Source: Haladaptatus pallidirubidus
GTDB taxonomy: Archaea; Halobacteriota; Halobacteria; Halobacteriales; Haladaptataceae
DNA length: 64,000 nucleotides
Assembly (NCBI RefSeq): GCF_020700235.1
Contig: NZ_CP085303.1
Location: 62,001 to 126,000 of the forward strand
Direction: 5' to 3'
This document shows, piece by piece, positions 44,232 to 52,600 of the stretch (position 1 is the first letter of the stretch; every line of letters begins with the position of its first letter). Below the pieces are notes generated by a model. It made no database searches, had not been told where the DNA came from, and saw only the letters and a program-made list of their open reading frames with translations. A program made the translations under genes and the position numbers.

Positions 44232-45623
44232 TCAGTCACTTTGAGCTGCGATTGTTTGCTCGCCATCCGGCAACGAGTCAGATGATTCCAAGACAAAGAA
44301 ATTGGAATACTGCATATAGTGATGCTCGAATACTGAGCCAGCAGGATAGGTCGTCGTGTATATTTTCCCATCTCCAACAACGGGTGTTCCAGCAGCTAGT
44401 AATCCTTCAGGAGACGTTTTCAGATCACTTTGGTCTAATAGCTGAGACCATTTTCGCTCTCCAGACGTTATATCGAGAGCGTGGATCGCTGCTCGAACTG
44501 TTCCAGGGTTCGAAGGATCCATATACCGACTACCAAGATAGACGGTTTTGTTAGCGATTGTGAGATTGCTGAAATAGTCACCAACCAACTCTTTTGTCCA
44601 GACATGCGTTCCCGTCTTGGCATTCAGTGCTGTTATCGTATTATCGCTGCCTGGCTCGTAGAACAGAACATATCCATTCCCAACGGCAAATCGTCGCTCC
44701 ATAACGTTGCTCGTACCAATATCATATGTCCAATCAATCCGTCCGCTATTCACTGATCGAGCTTCAACTTTGATGACGTCATCATCATCTTCGATGTATT
44801 TTGTTCGAAGATAGTATACTCGACCATTGGCTACGACATGGTTTCCAAATGCAGAATCAGCGTCTGTCACGCGCCACAGTACTCCTCCTCGTGCTGCGTC
44901 GAGTGCTGTTCCATCACTAAAGAAAATGGTTCCATTCGCGTAACTCAATGCCCCATCACTCCCATCTGTTAGCATCCCAATGTCGTCTGTTTTCCAAATT
45001 GTCTCACCAGTCATGCTATCGAGTGCATACGCACCGTCGGCATTTGACGTATAAATTTTCTGATCGATAGCGATTGGTGACGTCCATTGTAATGAGTCCG
45101 AACGACTCCATACGAGATCACCACTTTCACTGTCGACTGCATAGAGGCCGCCCCGGTTTTCCTCACTCGTCTCTGAAACCTGTGTAGAAAAATACAGCAT
45201 TTGCTCGCCTATCGTCGGTGTTTTTGGTGTAGGAAGATCAGATTGCTTCCACTGTTGCTCACCGGTCTCGGTATCATACGCACCAATATATCCTTCACTG
45301 TCAGCCGAGCCATTGTTGGTCGTAACAGCAAGATACACAGTTCCATCTTTCACGACGGGCTCTTTCGAGTGCATACTACCGTCAAGATCCATTTTCCAGT
45401 TCGTTGCTGCATACGGAGTTGGACCGGTTCCAGAAACTGCACCAGTTCGTCGAGGATTTGACCGAGCTGTATCCCAATTAGTGGCTTTATCTGTACCACT
45501 ATCATTACTTTTTGCAGCAACGGTTGTGGTTTCTAAACCTGCGGCTCCCACTGTGATACCAACTGTTTTAAGAAATGTCCGTCGGCTATTTCGGTGGCCA
45601 TCTGGTTGGTTATCCTCGTGCAT
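44232..45623 (-). CDS. Tat-exported PQQ-like beta-propeller protein
   Basis: A 463-aa protein. A twin-arginine signal (NSRRTFLKTVGITVGAAG) ends near residue 35. The rest is a chain of blades with the PQQ/quinoprotein repeat: AYDTETGEQQWK, AVDSESGDLVWS, ALDSMTGETIWK, ALNAKTGTHVWTKE and ALDITSGERKWS, giving seven or eight blades. There is no quinoprotein active site, so it is probably a binding or structural propeller outside the membrane. The ATG at 45623 is preferred over a GTG at 45647, because GATATTTATC lies about 30 nt upstream. Confidence 0.85.
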   Translation of the reverse strand: MHEDNQPDGHRNSRRTFLKTVGITVGAAGLETTTVAAKSNDSGTDKATNWDTARSNPRRTGAVSGTGPTPYAATNWKMDLDGSMHSKEPVVKDGTVYLAVTTNNGSADSEGYIGAYDTETGEQQWKQSDLPTPKTPTIGEQMLYFSTQVSETSEENRGGLYAVDSESGDLVWSRSDSLQWTSPIAIDQKIYTSNADGAYALDSMTGETIWKTDDIGMLTDGSDGALSYANGTIFFSDGTALDAARGGVLWRVTDADSAFGNHVVANGRVYYLRTKYIEDDDDVIKVEARSVNSGRIDWTYDIGTSNVMERRFAVGNGYVLFYEPGSDNTITALNAKTGTHVWTKELVGDYFSNLTIANKTVYLGSRYMDPSNPGTVRAAIHALDITSGERKWSQLLDQSDLKTSPEGLLAAGTPVVGDGKIYTTTYPAGSVFEHHYMQYSNFFVLESSDSLPDGEQTIAAQSD

Positions 45624-45769
45624 CTGTTGATCTGGTAAAGAGAGCACTATGATATTTATCTATTGGTTCATGACTACATCTATATGAGAAAGCATGGATA
45701 CTGATTGTGTTATTTGTTACTAACGAAATATGGGATTGGGGGAATTGATTATTAATGGAGAGTATGGAA

Positions 45770-45830
45770 CTTACGCGATTCACACCCGCCGTAAACGGTG
45801 GGATTCTCTCGTTGTTTAAACGTAGGAGTC
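45770..45830. mobile_element. Solo right end of a tnpB-type element
   Basis: CGATTCACACCCGCCG, TAAACGG and GGGATTCTCTCG match the right end of the element at 41825. It abuts a truncated gene fragment on one side. Confidence 0.6.
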
Positions 45831-46026
45831 AACGTCGACCGAGAGAGTGCTCGATAACTCGCTACGTCTGCTTACGACCGTTATCCACACAGCGTCTCCA
45901 GCAATGCTAATAATGGTACACGCTCCAACGTATGCAGTCACAACCAACCGCGTACTGTCGGCATGTTTTACCAACGGTAGGTCGATTACATCGTTATAAT
46001 ACCAGGAGACATCATCGTGTTCCGTC
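45816..46026 (-). pseudogene. Gene fragment cut by an element end
   Basis: The minus strand is open between stops at 46027 and 45816. It reads HDDVSWYYNDVIDLPLVKHA, then STRLVVTAYVGACTIISIAG and TVVSRRSELSSTL. The middle looks like a membrane helix. It runs straight into the solo right end, so it is likely a remnant of an interrupted gene. The family is not recognised. Confidence 0.4.
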
Positions 46027-46141
46027 TATTCCTTGCAGAAACACGGCAGAAACAGCGATACTTATTCGTAGTCGAGTGTTGCGTACAGTGGCTGACTGTG
46101 CGGAAGTTTTGTTCCTGTGGTTTGTGGAATGGTGAACACGA

Positions 46142-46158
46142 GGGGTTCACCGAACCCC
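46142..46158 (-). terminator. GC-rich hairpin after the 46.2-47.6 kb operon
   Basis: GGGGTTC-acc-GAACCCC is a perfect 7-bp stem with a 3-nt loop, 20 bases beyond the stop codon at 46178 of the minus-strand operon. GGTGAAC (46131-46137) can pair with GTTCACC in the same place. It probably ends the transcript or protects its 3' end. Confidence 0.45.
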
Positions 46159-46177
46159 CCATATTATGAGATTATAA

Positions 46178-46978
46178 TCACTCCGCTCGATGAGCGCGAA
46201 CCCAACCACGGAGGTCGGGATGATTCCACTCGACGCGAATACGCTTGCCCTCGACTTTCGTGGTAGGGTCAATGTCTGGATTGGCGAGATACCCATCGAC
46301 GTACTCAATACCCGGAACGCGTTCGGCTATTTCGTTCATCACGCGATATCCGTCGGTCAGATACGCACAGCCATAATGGGTAGCAACCTCGCGATAGTTC
46401 AGATAAACGGTTCGGGAATTGATTTCACGGGCTTTCTCTTCTGCCCGTCCAAGGATGTTGAGGTACTTTTCGTGGATGCCAGTGTTTTGTGGGCGTTTGG
46501 TTGTAAAATCGAGCAGACTTGCATTTTCGGTTGAACGTTGGATGGTGTCATGAAGTGTTTCACCGACAGTGGCAGCCTCAGCAACGATACTTGGGGAGGT
46601 GGCGTCCACGCTGCTGCCGTCTTCGCATGTGTACTCGCGCACGTCGTTAATGATACGGGAGACAGAAGCGCGAATGCGTTGGTTCTGTTCGCGTTCGTTA
46701 CTGAGTTCCTCCTGAAGGAGAGTGTTTTCAGTTTTTAGTTCGTCAATGCGATCTTCGAGGGTAGCTGTTCGGTCGCGTTCGGTTGCAATGATCTCTTCGA
46801 GGGTCTCGATCCGATCAGTGGTGGCAGTGAGGTTAGCTGCGAACGTTTCGCAGTCGTCCTCTAAGTCTTGGATGCGTTGGTCTTTGGTCTCCAGCTCGGT
46901 TTCAAGATCGTCGACACGCTCGGTAAGGGCGTTCAGTTGCTTGACCAGGGTGGCATTGGCGGTAGGTGACTGGCTCAT
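46178..46978 (-). CDS. Coiled-coil protein of plasmid/virus type (266 aa)
   Basis: Residues 8-105 form a long acidic coiled coil (VKQLNALTERVDDLETELET... to LSNEREQNQRI). The C-terminal 110 residues are globular, with ARVP/YVDGYLANPDID and a basic end VEWNHPDLRGWVRA. The layout is common for haloarchaeal plasmid and virus proteins of unknown function; a DNA-binding or partition-like role is only a guess. Its ATG overlaps the stop of the upstream ORF (TGATG), so translation is coupled. Confidence 0.75.
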   Translation of the reverse strand: MSQSPTANATLVKQLNALTERVDDLETELETKDQRIQDLEDDCETFAANLTATTDRIETLEEIIATERDRTATLEDRIDELKTENTLLQEELSNEREQNQRIRASVSRIINDVREYTCEDGSSVDATSPSIVAEAATVGETLHDTIQRSTENASLLDFTTKRPQNTGIHEKYLNILGRAEEKAREINSRTVYLNYREVATHYGCAYLTDGYRVMNEIAERVPGIEYVDGYLANPDIDPTTKVEGKRIRVEWNHPDLRGWVRAHRAE

Positions 46979-47220
46979 CAGTTGATCACCCCCAGGGGAG
47001 ACACTGTAGTGGGCCGATGACGGGCAGTACCGTGGTTGTCACTTCTAGCGACGATGTTGACGTTGGTCTCGCTGCCAGGGAGGCAGAACCGACACGGGTC
47101 AAAAAACGCAAGCAAGCCGCCAGTGATGGGGATGATTCGCCATCTGGAGACTGGCTTCTGTATTGTGAGTAAACAGCCTGGGTAGGATGTCAAGGTAAGT
47201 GAGACGGAGGAATCGATCAT
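46978..47220 (-). CDS. Small coupled hypothetical protein (80 aa)
   Basis: Starts at the ATG at 47220, which overlaps the upstream stop (ATGA). It ends in TGA overlapping the ATG of the coiled-coil gene (TGATG). Both couplings argue for a real gene. It has DPCRFCLPGSETN with a CxxC and a later SDNHGTARHR, perhaps a partial metal site; the rest is basic and hydrophobic-mixed. No family is recognised. Confidence 0.5.
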   Translation of the reverse strand: MIDSSVSLTLTSYPGCLLTIQKPVSRWRIIPITGGLLAFFDPCRFCLPGSETNVNIVARSDNHGTARHRPTTVSPLGVIN

Positions 47221-47621
47221 TCGTCACACCGCTCCTGTGTATCGCTAGTATCGGTTGGTTGGCGGCTCGTGTGCTCATCAGTGGTCAGGGTATCGTCGGG
47301 TCGTGTGACAGATTCGATGGTAGCGTGTGTTCGAATCCAGGCGTACTTGCCTACCGGTGTGAGTTCGTAATGATCGAGTTGGTACTCTGTGTGATTGATT
47401 TCCTCATAATACGTGCAGATGAGTCGGTACAGGTTGTTACTCGGAATGGCGAACAACAACATATGGTAGCCGGGTTCCGGGCCACGATGAGTCAGTGTTG
47501 GGTTTGTGTGCTCGTGATCATAGATGACGCCTGTGAGCGTACGCTTAGTGGTCGTGACCTGGATGGGATCCGCATGCGCGAGTGAGAGAACAGTCTCGAC
47601 GCGAGGGTTGGAGTCGGTCAT
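47217..47621 (-). CDS. Hypothetical protein, first gene of the plasmid-like operon (134 aa)
   Basis: Residues 10-100 look like a compact beta-alpha fold (LSLAHADPIQVTTTKRTLTG, GYHMLLFAIPSNNLYRLICT, YELTPVGKYAWIRTHA). The last 35 residues are a Thr/Asp-rich disordered tail. No family is recognised. The stop overlaps the next ATG by ATGA. A divergent PhiH1-type regulator gene lies 345 bases away. Confidence 0.6.
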   Translation of the reverse strand: MTDSNPRVETVLSLAHADPIQVTTTKRTLTGVIYDHEHTNPTLTHRGPEPGYHMLLFAIPSNNLYRLICTYYEEINHTEYQLDHYELTPVGKYAWIRTHATIESVTRPDDTLTTDEHTSRQPTDTSDTQERCDE

Positions 47622-47693
47622 TGGGTCTCACCTCTCAGTGGGAAGGAGAAATGTGGCGTCGGGTGGATGGTTAGCGAGTGATGCGTCTTTCCG

Positions 47694-47713
47694 ACGGGAC
47701 ACTTTTGTCCCGT
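47694..47713. promoter_or_regulatory. GGGACA/TGTCCC inverted repeat
   Basis: ACGGGACA-cttt-TGTCCCGT, 8-bp arms, lies about 75 bases upstream of the 47621 start. The GGGACA/TGTCCC core recurs at 48520-48605. Confidence 0.45.
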
Positions 47714-47876
47714 GTGCGTGTAGATGGACATGCTTCTGTGGGTGAACGCGGAAGCATCAGCGGATCTCGGTGGCTTCTACACCGATCCGTTTCCTACCGA
47801 AATTTGATTGGAGAGTGGATAGTCCGCGATATGCTTCCTGTTCTAAGGCATGAAGCGGGATCACTTAAGACTATAG

Positions 47877-47910
47877 CACTATATCGACTCATAGAAAGTA
47901 CTTTATAGTG
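47877..47910. promoter_or_regulatory. CACTATA/TATAGTG inverted repeat upstream of the PhiH1-type regulator
   Basis: CACTATA (about 47877-47883) and TATAGTG (about 47904-47910) are inverted arms in the AT-rich leader of the gene at 47966, with ACTATAGCAC just before. It is a possible autoregulatory operator. Confidence 0.38.
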
Positions 47911-47965
47911 TTGTACTTGATACTATCGGTGTGGTTAAACCTACGATGGACGAGTTCCAGACGAA

Positions 47966-48253
47966 ATGCGGCCACGAGTCTCATGGATGACTGGAAATGA
48001 TGATACGATTCTGGAATACCTCCATGAGAAGCAAGTGGCTCTCTCACCAACAGGACTCCATATCAATCTAGATCGTGAGGGCTATAATATCTCATATTCG
48101 ACGGTGAAGCGGCGGCTTGGACATCTCGAGGACGTTAATCTTGTCGAGAGAATTGATAGAAAAGGTGGGTACTATATTCTCACTGAAAAGGGTCAACGGT
48201 ATCTCTCCGGAGATTTAGGCACGGAGGAACTTGAGAAGGCTGATGAATCTTGA
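47966..48253 (+). CDS. PhiH1-repressor-type winged-helix regulator
   Basis: A 95-aa protein. MRPRVSWMTGNDDTILEYLHE, followed by NISYSTVKRRLGHLEDVNLV and KGGYYILTEKGQRYLSGDL, is the typical pattern of haloarchaeal regulators related to the phage PhiH1 repressor. The wing includes DRKGGYY. It is probably dimeric. It is divergent from the plasmid-like operon and likely controls it or itself through the inverted repeat upstream. Confidence 0.85.
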   Translation: MRPRVSWMTGNDDTILEYLHEKQVALSPTGLHINLDREGYNISYSTVKRRLGHLEDVNLVERIDRKGGYYILTEKGQRYLSGDLGTEELEKADES

Positions 48254-48276
48254 CTCGATGACTGAAACAGTATCAA

Positions 48277-48486
48277 TTATAATGTCCGCCACCATACAAC
48301 GGCCCTACCTCCGACTTCTTTTCGCTCAATCTTCCCCTCTTCTTTCAATTGTTTGAGTTTTCTAAGTACTGTACGTCGAGATACTCTAATTTGATCGGCG
48401 ATTTCATTTGCGGTTAACACTGGATCATCAGTCGTTGCAAAGAGATCCAATATTTGTTCGAGTGCCTCGTCATTTCCGGTAGGCAT
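48277..48486 (-). CDS. Small winged-helix regulator (69 aa)
   Basis: The start is taken at the Met at 48486 (MPTGNDEALEQILDLF), because a TATA-like ATTTATATG at 48511-48520 is about 29 nt upstream. The Mets at 48510 and 48507 would lie on the box. The wHTH reads VLTANEIADQIRVSRRTVLRKLKQLKEEGKI, with a short wing RKEVGGRAVVWW. It converges with the PhiH1-type gene. Three TGTCC/GGACA repeats lie upstream and are a natural binding site. Confidence 0.78.
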   Translation of the reverse strand: MPTGNDEALEQILDLFATTDDPVLTANEIADQIRVSRRTVLRKLKQLKEEGKIERKEVGGRAVVWWRTL

Positions 48487-48519
48487 ACCGTGATATTCAA
48501 AGTCCATCATTCATATAAA

Positions 48520-48605
48520 TTGTCCTTCAAGGGACAACATTAAGTGTTTGTCCTACGTGGGACAGAATGAGGAAGACGGTTCCCTCAGGGACATTGAATT
48601 GTCCG
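48520..48605. promoter_or_regulatory. Array of TGTCC/GGACA inverted repeats
   Basis: TTGTCCTTCAAGGGACAA (48520-48537), TGTCCTACGTGGGACA (48549-48564) and GTTCCCTCAGGGACA (about 48579-48593), then a half site TTGTCC (48600-48605). Spacing is close to 30 bp, three helical turns. The array lies between the wHTH gene and the zinc-ribbon genes. Confidence 0.6.
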
Positions 48606-48712
48606 GGTGCTAGCACACCCAGAGCCGGTCTTTCTTACCAAGGTGAAAAACCAATGCAAGCTACGATATGCGCTAGTGAAAAGTGTTCCGACGCAAAGGA
48701 GGCTAACTAAAC

Positions 48713-48886
48713 ATGGGGTGCAAGCAATGTGGCTGCCCCACATCACGGTCGCGACTCTGCAAGCAGTGCGACCAATTCAAACACACAACACTACCGAGCG
48801 AGACGGATTTCAGTGACGAACCGAACTGTCCAAAGTGTAACGGTTTCACGAGTGGAGAAGGCGTCGTCTGCTACAAGTGTCGGTGA
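48713..48886 (+). CDS. Small four-knuckle zinc-ribbon protein (57 aa)
   Basis: Encodes MGCKQCGCPTSRSRLCKQCD, then NCPKCNGFTSGEGVVCYKCR and a stop: CxxC pairs at 3-6, 16-19, about 40-43 and 53-56, enough for two zinc ions. AGGAGG (48696-48701) lies upstream. Short proteins of this type are common in haloarchaeal viruses and plasmids. The function is unknown. It is followed 4 bases later by another small gene. Confidence 0.75.
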   Translation: MGCKQCGCPTSRSRLCKQCDQFKHTTLPSETDFSDEPNCPKCNGFTSGEGVVCYKCR

Positions 48887-48890
48887 TTCG

Positions 48891-49127
48891 ATGACCGGCA
48901 CTTCATTGCAGACAACACAGATGGTGCTAAGAGAGCTCACCAGCAAGAAGGAAGTATGCATCACGGCAGGATTCACCCCACGCAAGGCCAAACGCTTCTG
49001 GCTTGGTGACCACTCAGTGTTCGAAAAAACACAGGTCACCGCCCACGGGAAGGTGAATGAGTTTGAATTGAGATCCACTGAGAAGGCGTGGATTCGAACG
49101 GATACACCCGTTCGCATCCGACAGTAA
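48891..49127 (+). CDS. Small hypothetical protein (78 aa) truncated or ended by an element scar
   Basis: From the ATG at 48891: MTGTSLQTTQMVLRELTSKK, then EVCITAGFTPRKAKRFWLGD... and WIRTDTPVRIRQ. It is basic and mixed alpha/beta. The stop TAA is the first part of TAACATCCTCGC, the left end of an IS1341-type remnant, so the original C-terminus may have been longer. It is probably co-transcribed with the zinc-ribbon gene. The family is not recognised. Confidence 0.6.
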   Translation: MTGTSLQTTQMVLRELTSKKEVCITAGFTPRKAKRFWLGDHSVFEKTQVTAHGKVNEFELRSTEKAWIRTDTPVRIRQ

Positions 49128-49450
49128 CATCCTCGCCCGCCCTACAGGGCGGGGCTTCCTACAAGGAAAGCCTCACTTTGGAGGTTTCAGTCCGAATACG
49201 TTGAAAGCGTCGTCTGTCCGAGTTTCGGACTCGGCGTGTAGTGTCCCAAGGCACTGTCACAAGTGCTCCCATCCTGCAGGGAGTCATCATCCGTCGGTTT
49301 CAACGACAGACTCTCTCTCCCCCATGGGTTGAGGCGACCAGCGATATTGGCTGTCGCGTTGATATCTGCTTGATATTCCGTAACCCAACAGTCGTCAGTT
49401 TTGCTTTCCATCCAATCCGTAATTCTATTTTTCTGTTTTACTAACAAATG
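49127..49450 (-). pseudogene. tnpB: IS1341-type remnant with TnpB C-terminal fragment
   Basis: The left end has the hairpin CCCGCCC-taca-GGGCGGG (about 49137-49154). On the minus strand a frame reads CWVTEYQADINATANIAGRL, then NPWGRESLSLKPTDDD and a tail to a stop at 49187. Only the RuvC-III region (ADINATANIA) and tail of TnpB remain. The 5' side merges into AT-rich sequence at the edge of the glycan locus. It is another family branch than the TnpB at 40279. Confidence 0.7.
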
Positions 49451-49661
49451 AACAGACTTATTATTCGTTTACTAATAGATATCACTCTATATGAAAAGAA
49501 TAAATACGAATATAGATATCATTACTAACGAATTTAGAATCAAAGCAGAAATTAGTTGATGGAAATATATTAATTTGGTTAGTAGAATATTAAAAGTATT
49601 CTCCATATCATTACCGATGATAAACTATAATAGAAATCAAATAGTAGTAGAGTGTAATTAG

Positions 49662-52600
49662 ATGGCAACGTATAATATTGTAGACGAAGGGGCAGACAAC
49701 AGTGGGAATTCAGCAATTGATCCAACTCTTCACGAGTTGGTTGGCGATAATACAACCATTATCTTCCCACCAGGAACATACCTGCTCAATGAGCTTGTTG
49801 TGTATTCTGGAATCGATAATCTCCAGTTGATCGCGCCAAATGGCGCTCGTCTTATTCCAGGCCAGTCGGGTGATAGCATCCGGTGGTTCGATGTGTACTC
49901 TAATGGGTTTGTGTTGGACGGGTTTGAACTTGATATGCGAGAGACGGAGATTCCGCCGTTCGTGCGGATGAATAATGAAGCTGGGAATTGGGAGCTCAAA
50001 CGGTTAGTCACTCGGGGGAAGGTTCGAGCAGCCACCGATTCCAATATTGGCTCGGGGAATTCAAGCGATGCACGAACGTATTTCCGCTTGTCAGCAGCAG
50101 ACGGAACTCGAGGGCTATTACAAGATTGTTACTTCCACGAAGGAGCCTGTGAACCAACTGAAGCAAGTAATCGGCGAGCGATTCTCGTCGAATCTGGAAA
50201 GGGTGAACTTGTCTTCAATCGGTGTTGGTTCGAACTGTGGGGAGAAAACACAATTTATGCAAAAAAGCCAGAAGGCCCGCTAAAGATCTATAATTGCTTT
50301 TGGCGAAACACACAGGTCGGAGTTCGTATTGGAGGGAATACCGAAGTTCGTAATTGTGTTTCCATCAAGGATGATGTCCATCCAGTTCAATCGTGGTCTG
50401 GTGGATCACTGCAGCGCGGTGTGAGCGTTGAAGCTGTTGTTCCTGCAGATCCTGAAAACGGGATCAACAGCTACGAGGGGACAGCTACGATCGCAGATAG
50501 TGATTTTTACCATCGCTATTCAGATTCGAGCTGTGGTGGCCCGATTACAGCATCAGCCCCATGTGAACAGATCAATATTAACAATGTCCGCATTAGCTAC
50601 AATTCTGAGAAATATCACGATGCGATCTATACATTAAATGGACGGATGAACAATGGTGACGACGCTAACCTCAAATATTTTAAGATTGAAAACACTGAAG
50701 TTCATAACGATCACGATTATCAGTATGCCGTCTCAATCGGTCAGGAACCAAATGAATGGGGGAACGTATCCGGTGTGTTAGGTGGCAGTGGGCCACAAAC
50801 AGACTCTTCGTATATTCAAAACCAAATGACGACGAACGGAGATCCCACCTCACCCGATACGCGGCCACCGCTTCCTTCTGCACCATCTCTTGGAGAAGTG
50901 CCACAGCAGTCAGCACAGCTTGTTCGTATTGATAACACAGGCAATAGCTCTCCATCCTCCTATCAGATCACCGCTGGTACGTACGTGCTTCCAGCAGGCG
51001 ATGACGGTGCAACGGTAGCGATGGACTGGGGGCCGGATAACTCACCAGTGCGACCACCAGATTCAGAGCAAGCTGCCGGATCGGTACCAGCAGGAGAGGT
51101 GTATGCCTTCTATGTGACTGGCGGTATCGTCTCCACCAGTGCAAGTGGTCCTGCAACATGGAGCGTTGATGGCACACCGTATTCACCCGGTAATGTGCTT
51201 TCAACAAACACGCTGTCTTCGGACCAGACATCTCGAGATCAATGGCACCAAGTCGAGGCAAGCGACCACTCGACGGGTGTTGTTGTTGGGAAACCACTTT
51301 CGTACAATGGCGCTCAACCGGCACACAGTCGGATACGAAATGACATCACTAGTGGCTTCGATTACAAAATTGAAGAGTGGGATTATCTTGATGGGGCACA
51401 CACTACTGAAACGTTTAACACCCTTGCTGTGCCACCGGCGGAATACACGTTACAACTTGACGATACGGTTCCGTATCAAGTAAAATCTGGAACGACATCT
51501 GCCAACCATGAGTTCGAAACAGTTTCCCTCGATGGCTTTTTTGAGTCAATACAACCGGTTATCCTCACACAGTCGGGAAGTTTCAATGGTCGTGACCCCA
51601 TTGTCACACGAGTACGGGATGTTTCAAGTGATTCATTCGACGTGAAAGTCCAGGAGGAAGGGAACGGAACTCACCGGATAGAGTCGATTGGGTATATCGC
51701 ACTTCAACCGGGGGTTGGGTATCTCGATGGCAAGCTGTTTGAAGTTCAACGAACTCCACAAGAGGTTACTAGCGAATGGACTCGTATTGACTTCCAACAA
51801 CAGTATAAAAGACCACAATTTATCGCGGATCTGCAAACGTTCCATGGACTTGACACAGCAACTCTTCGCTATCGGAATCTCACAAGTACTAGTGTCGAAG
51901 TAAAGGTCGAAGAAGAACAAAGTGAAGACAGTGAAACAGAACATGCTACAGAGGCGGTCGGATATGCTGTGTTCGGAGAGCCAACGATCTTAACGGACAC
52001 AATTTCCAGTAGTCAACCCGATAGTGATTATTGGCACCAAGTTGATTTAGGTGTGCAATCACCTCGTGTCATTATCGCAAAACCACTTTCGTATAATGGT
52101 GGTCATCCAGCTCACGTCCGCCTTCGAAATGTTACGGATGGTGGCTTTGAGTATAAGTTAGAAGAGTGGCAATATCTTGACGGATGGCATGGAGATGAAA
52201 TTTTCCACATGATGGCTGTAGAACCATCAGAGCAGGAATTATTATTAGATGATGGTTCTTCTTGTCGGATTAAAAGCGGAAACACAACTATTACAGATGA
52301 GTTTAGTAAAGTTTCTCTAGAGAGTTTTTTCGGCGCAGAAAGACCAGTTGTTCTAGCGCAGGTTCAAACTTTCAACGGGTCTCACCCAATTGTTACACGA
52401 GTTGCCAATGTCTCAAACGATTCATTTACCGCAAAGATGCAAGAGGAAAAATATAATCAGCAGCATACAAAAGAAACACTTGGATATGTGGCAATTGAAC
52501 AGACCTCAGGGCGAATCAATGGTGCTCCATTTGAGATTCAACGTACCGAGCAGATAATCACCCATCAATGGACACATATTTCTTTCCAAGAAGAATATAA

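Noticed and set aside
47331..47350. A tRNA T-loop-like GTTCGAATCC
   Set aside because: No matching acceptor, D or anticodon stems are nearby. It falls inside the coding sequence of the gene at 47217 on the other strand.
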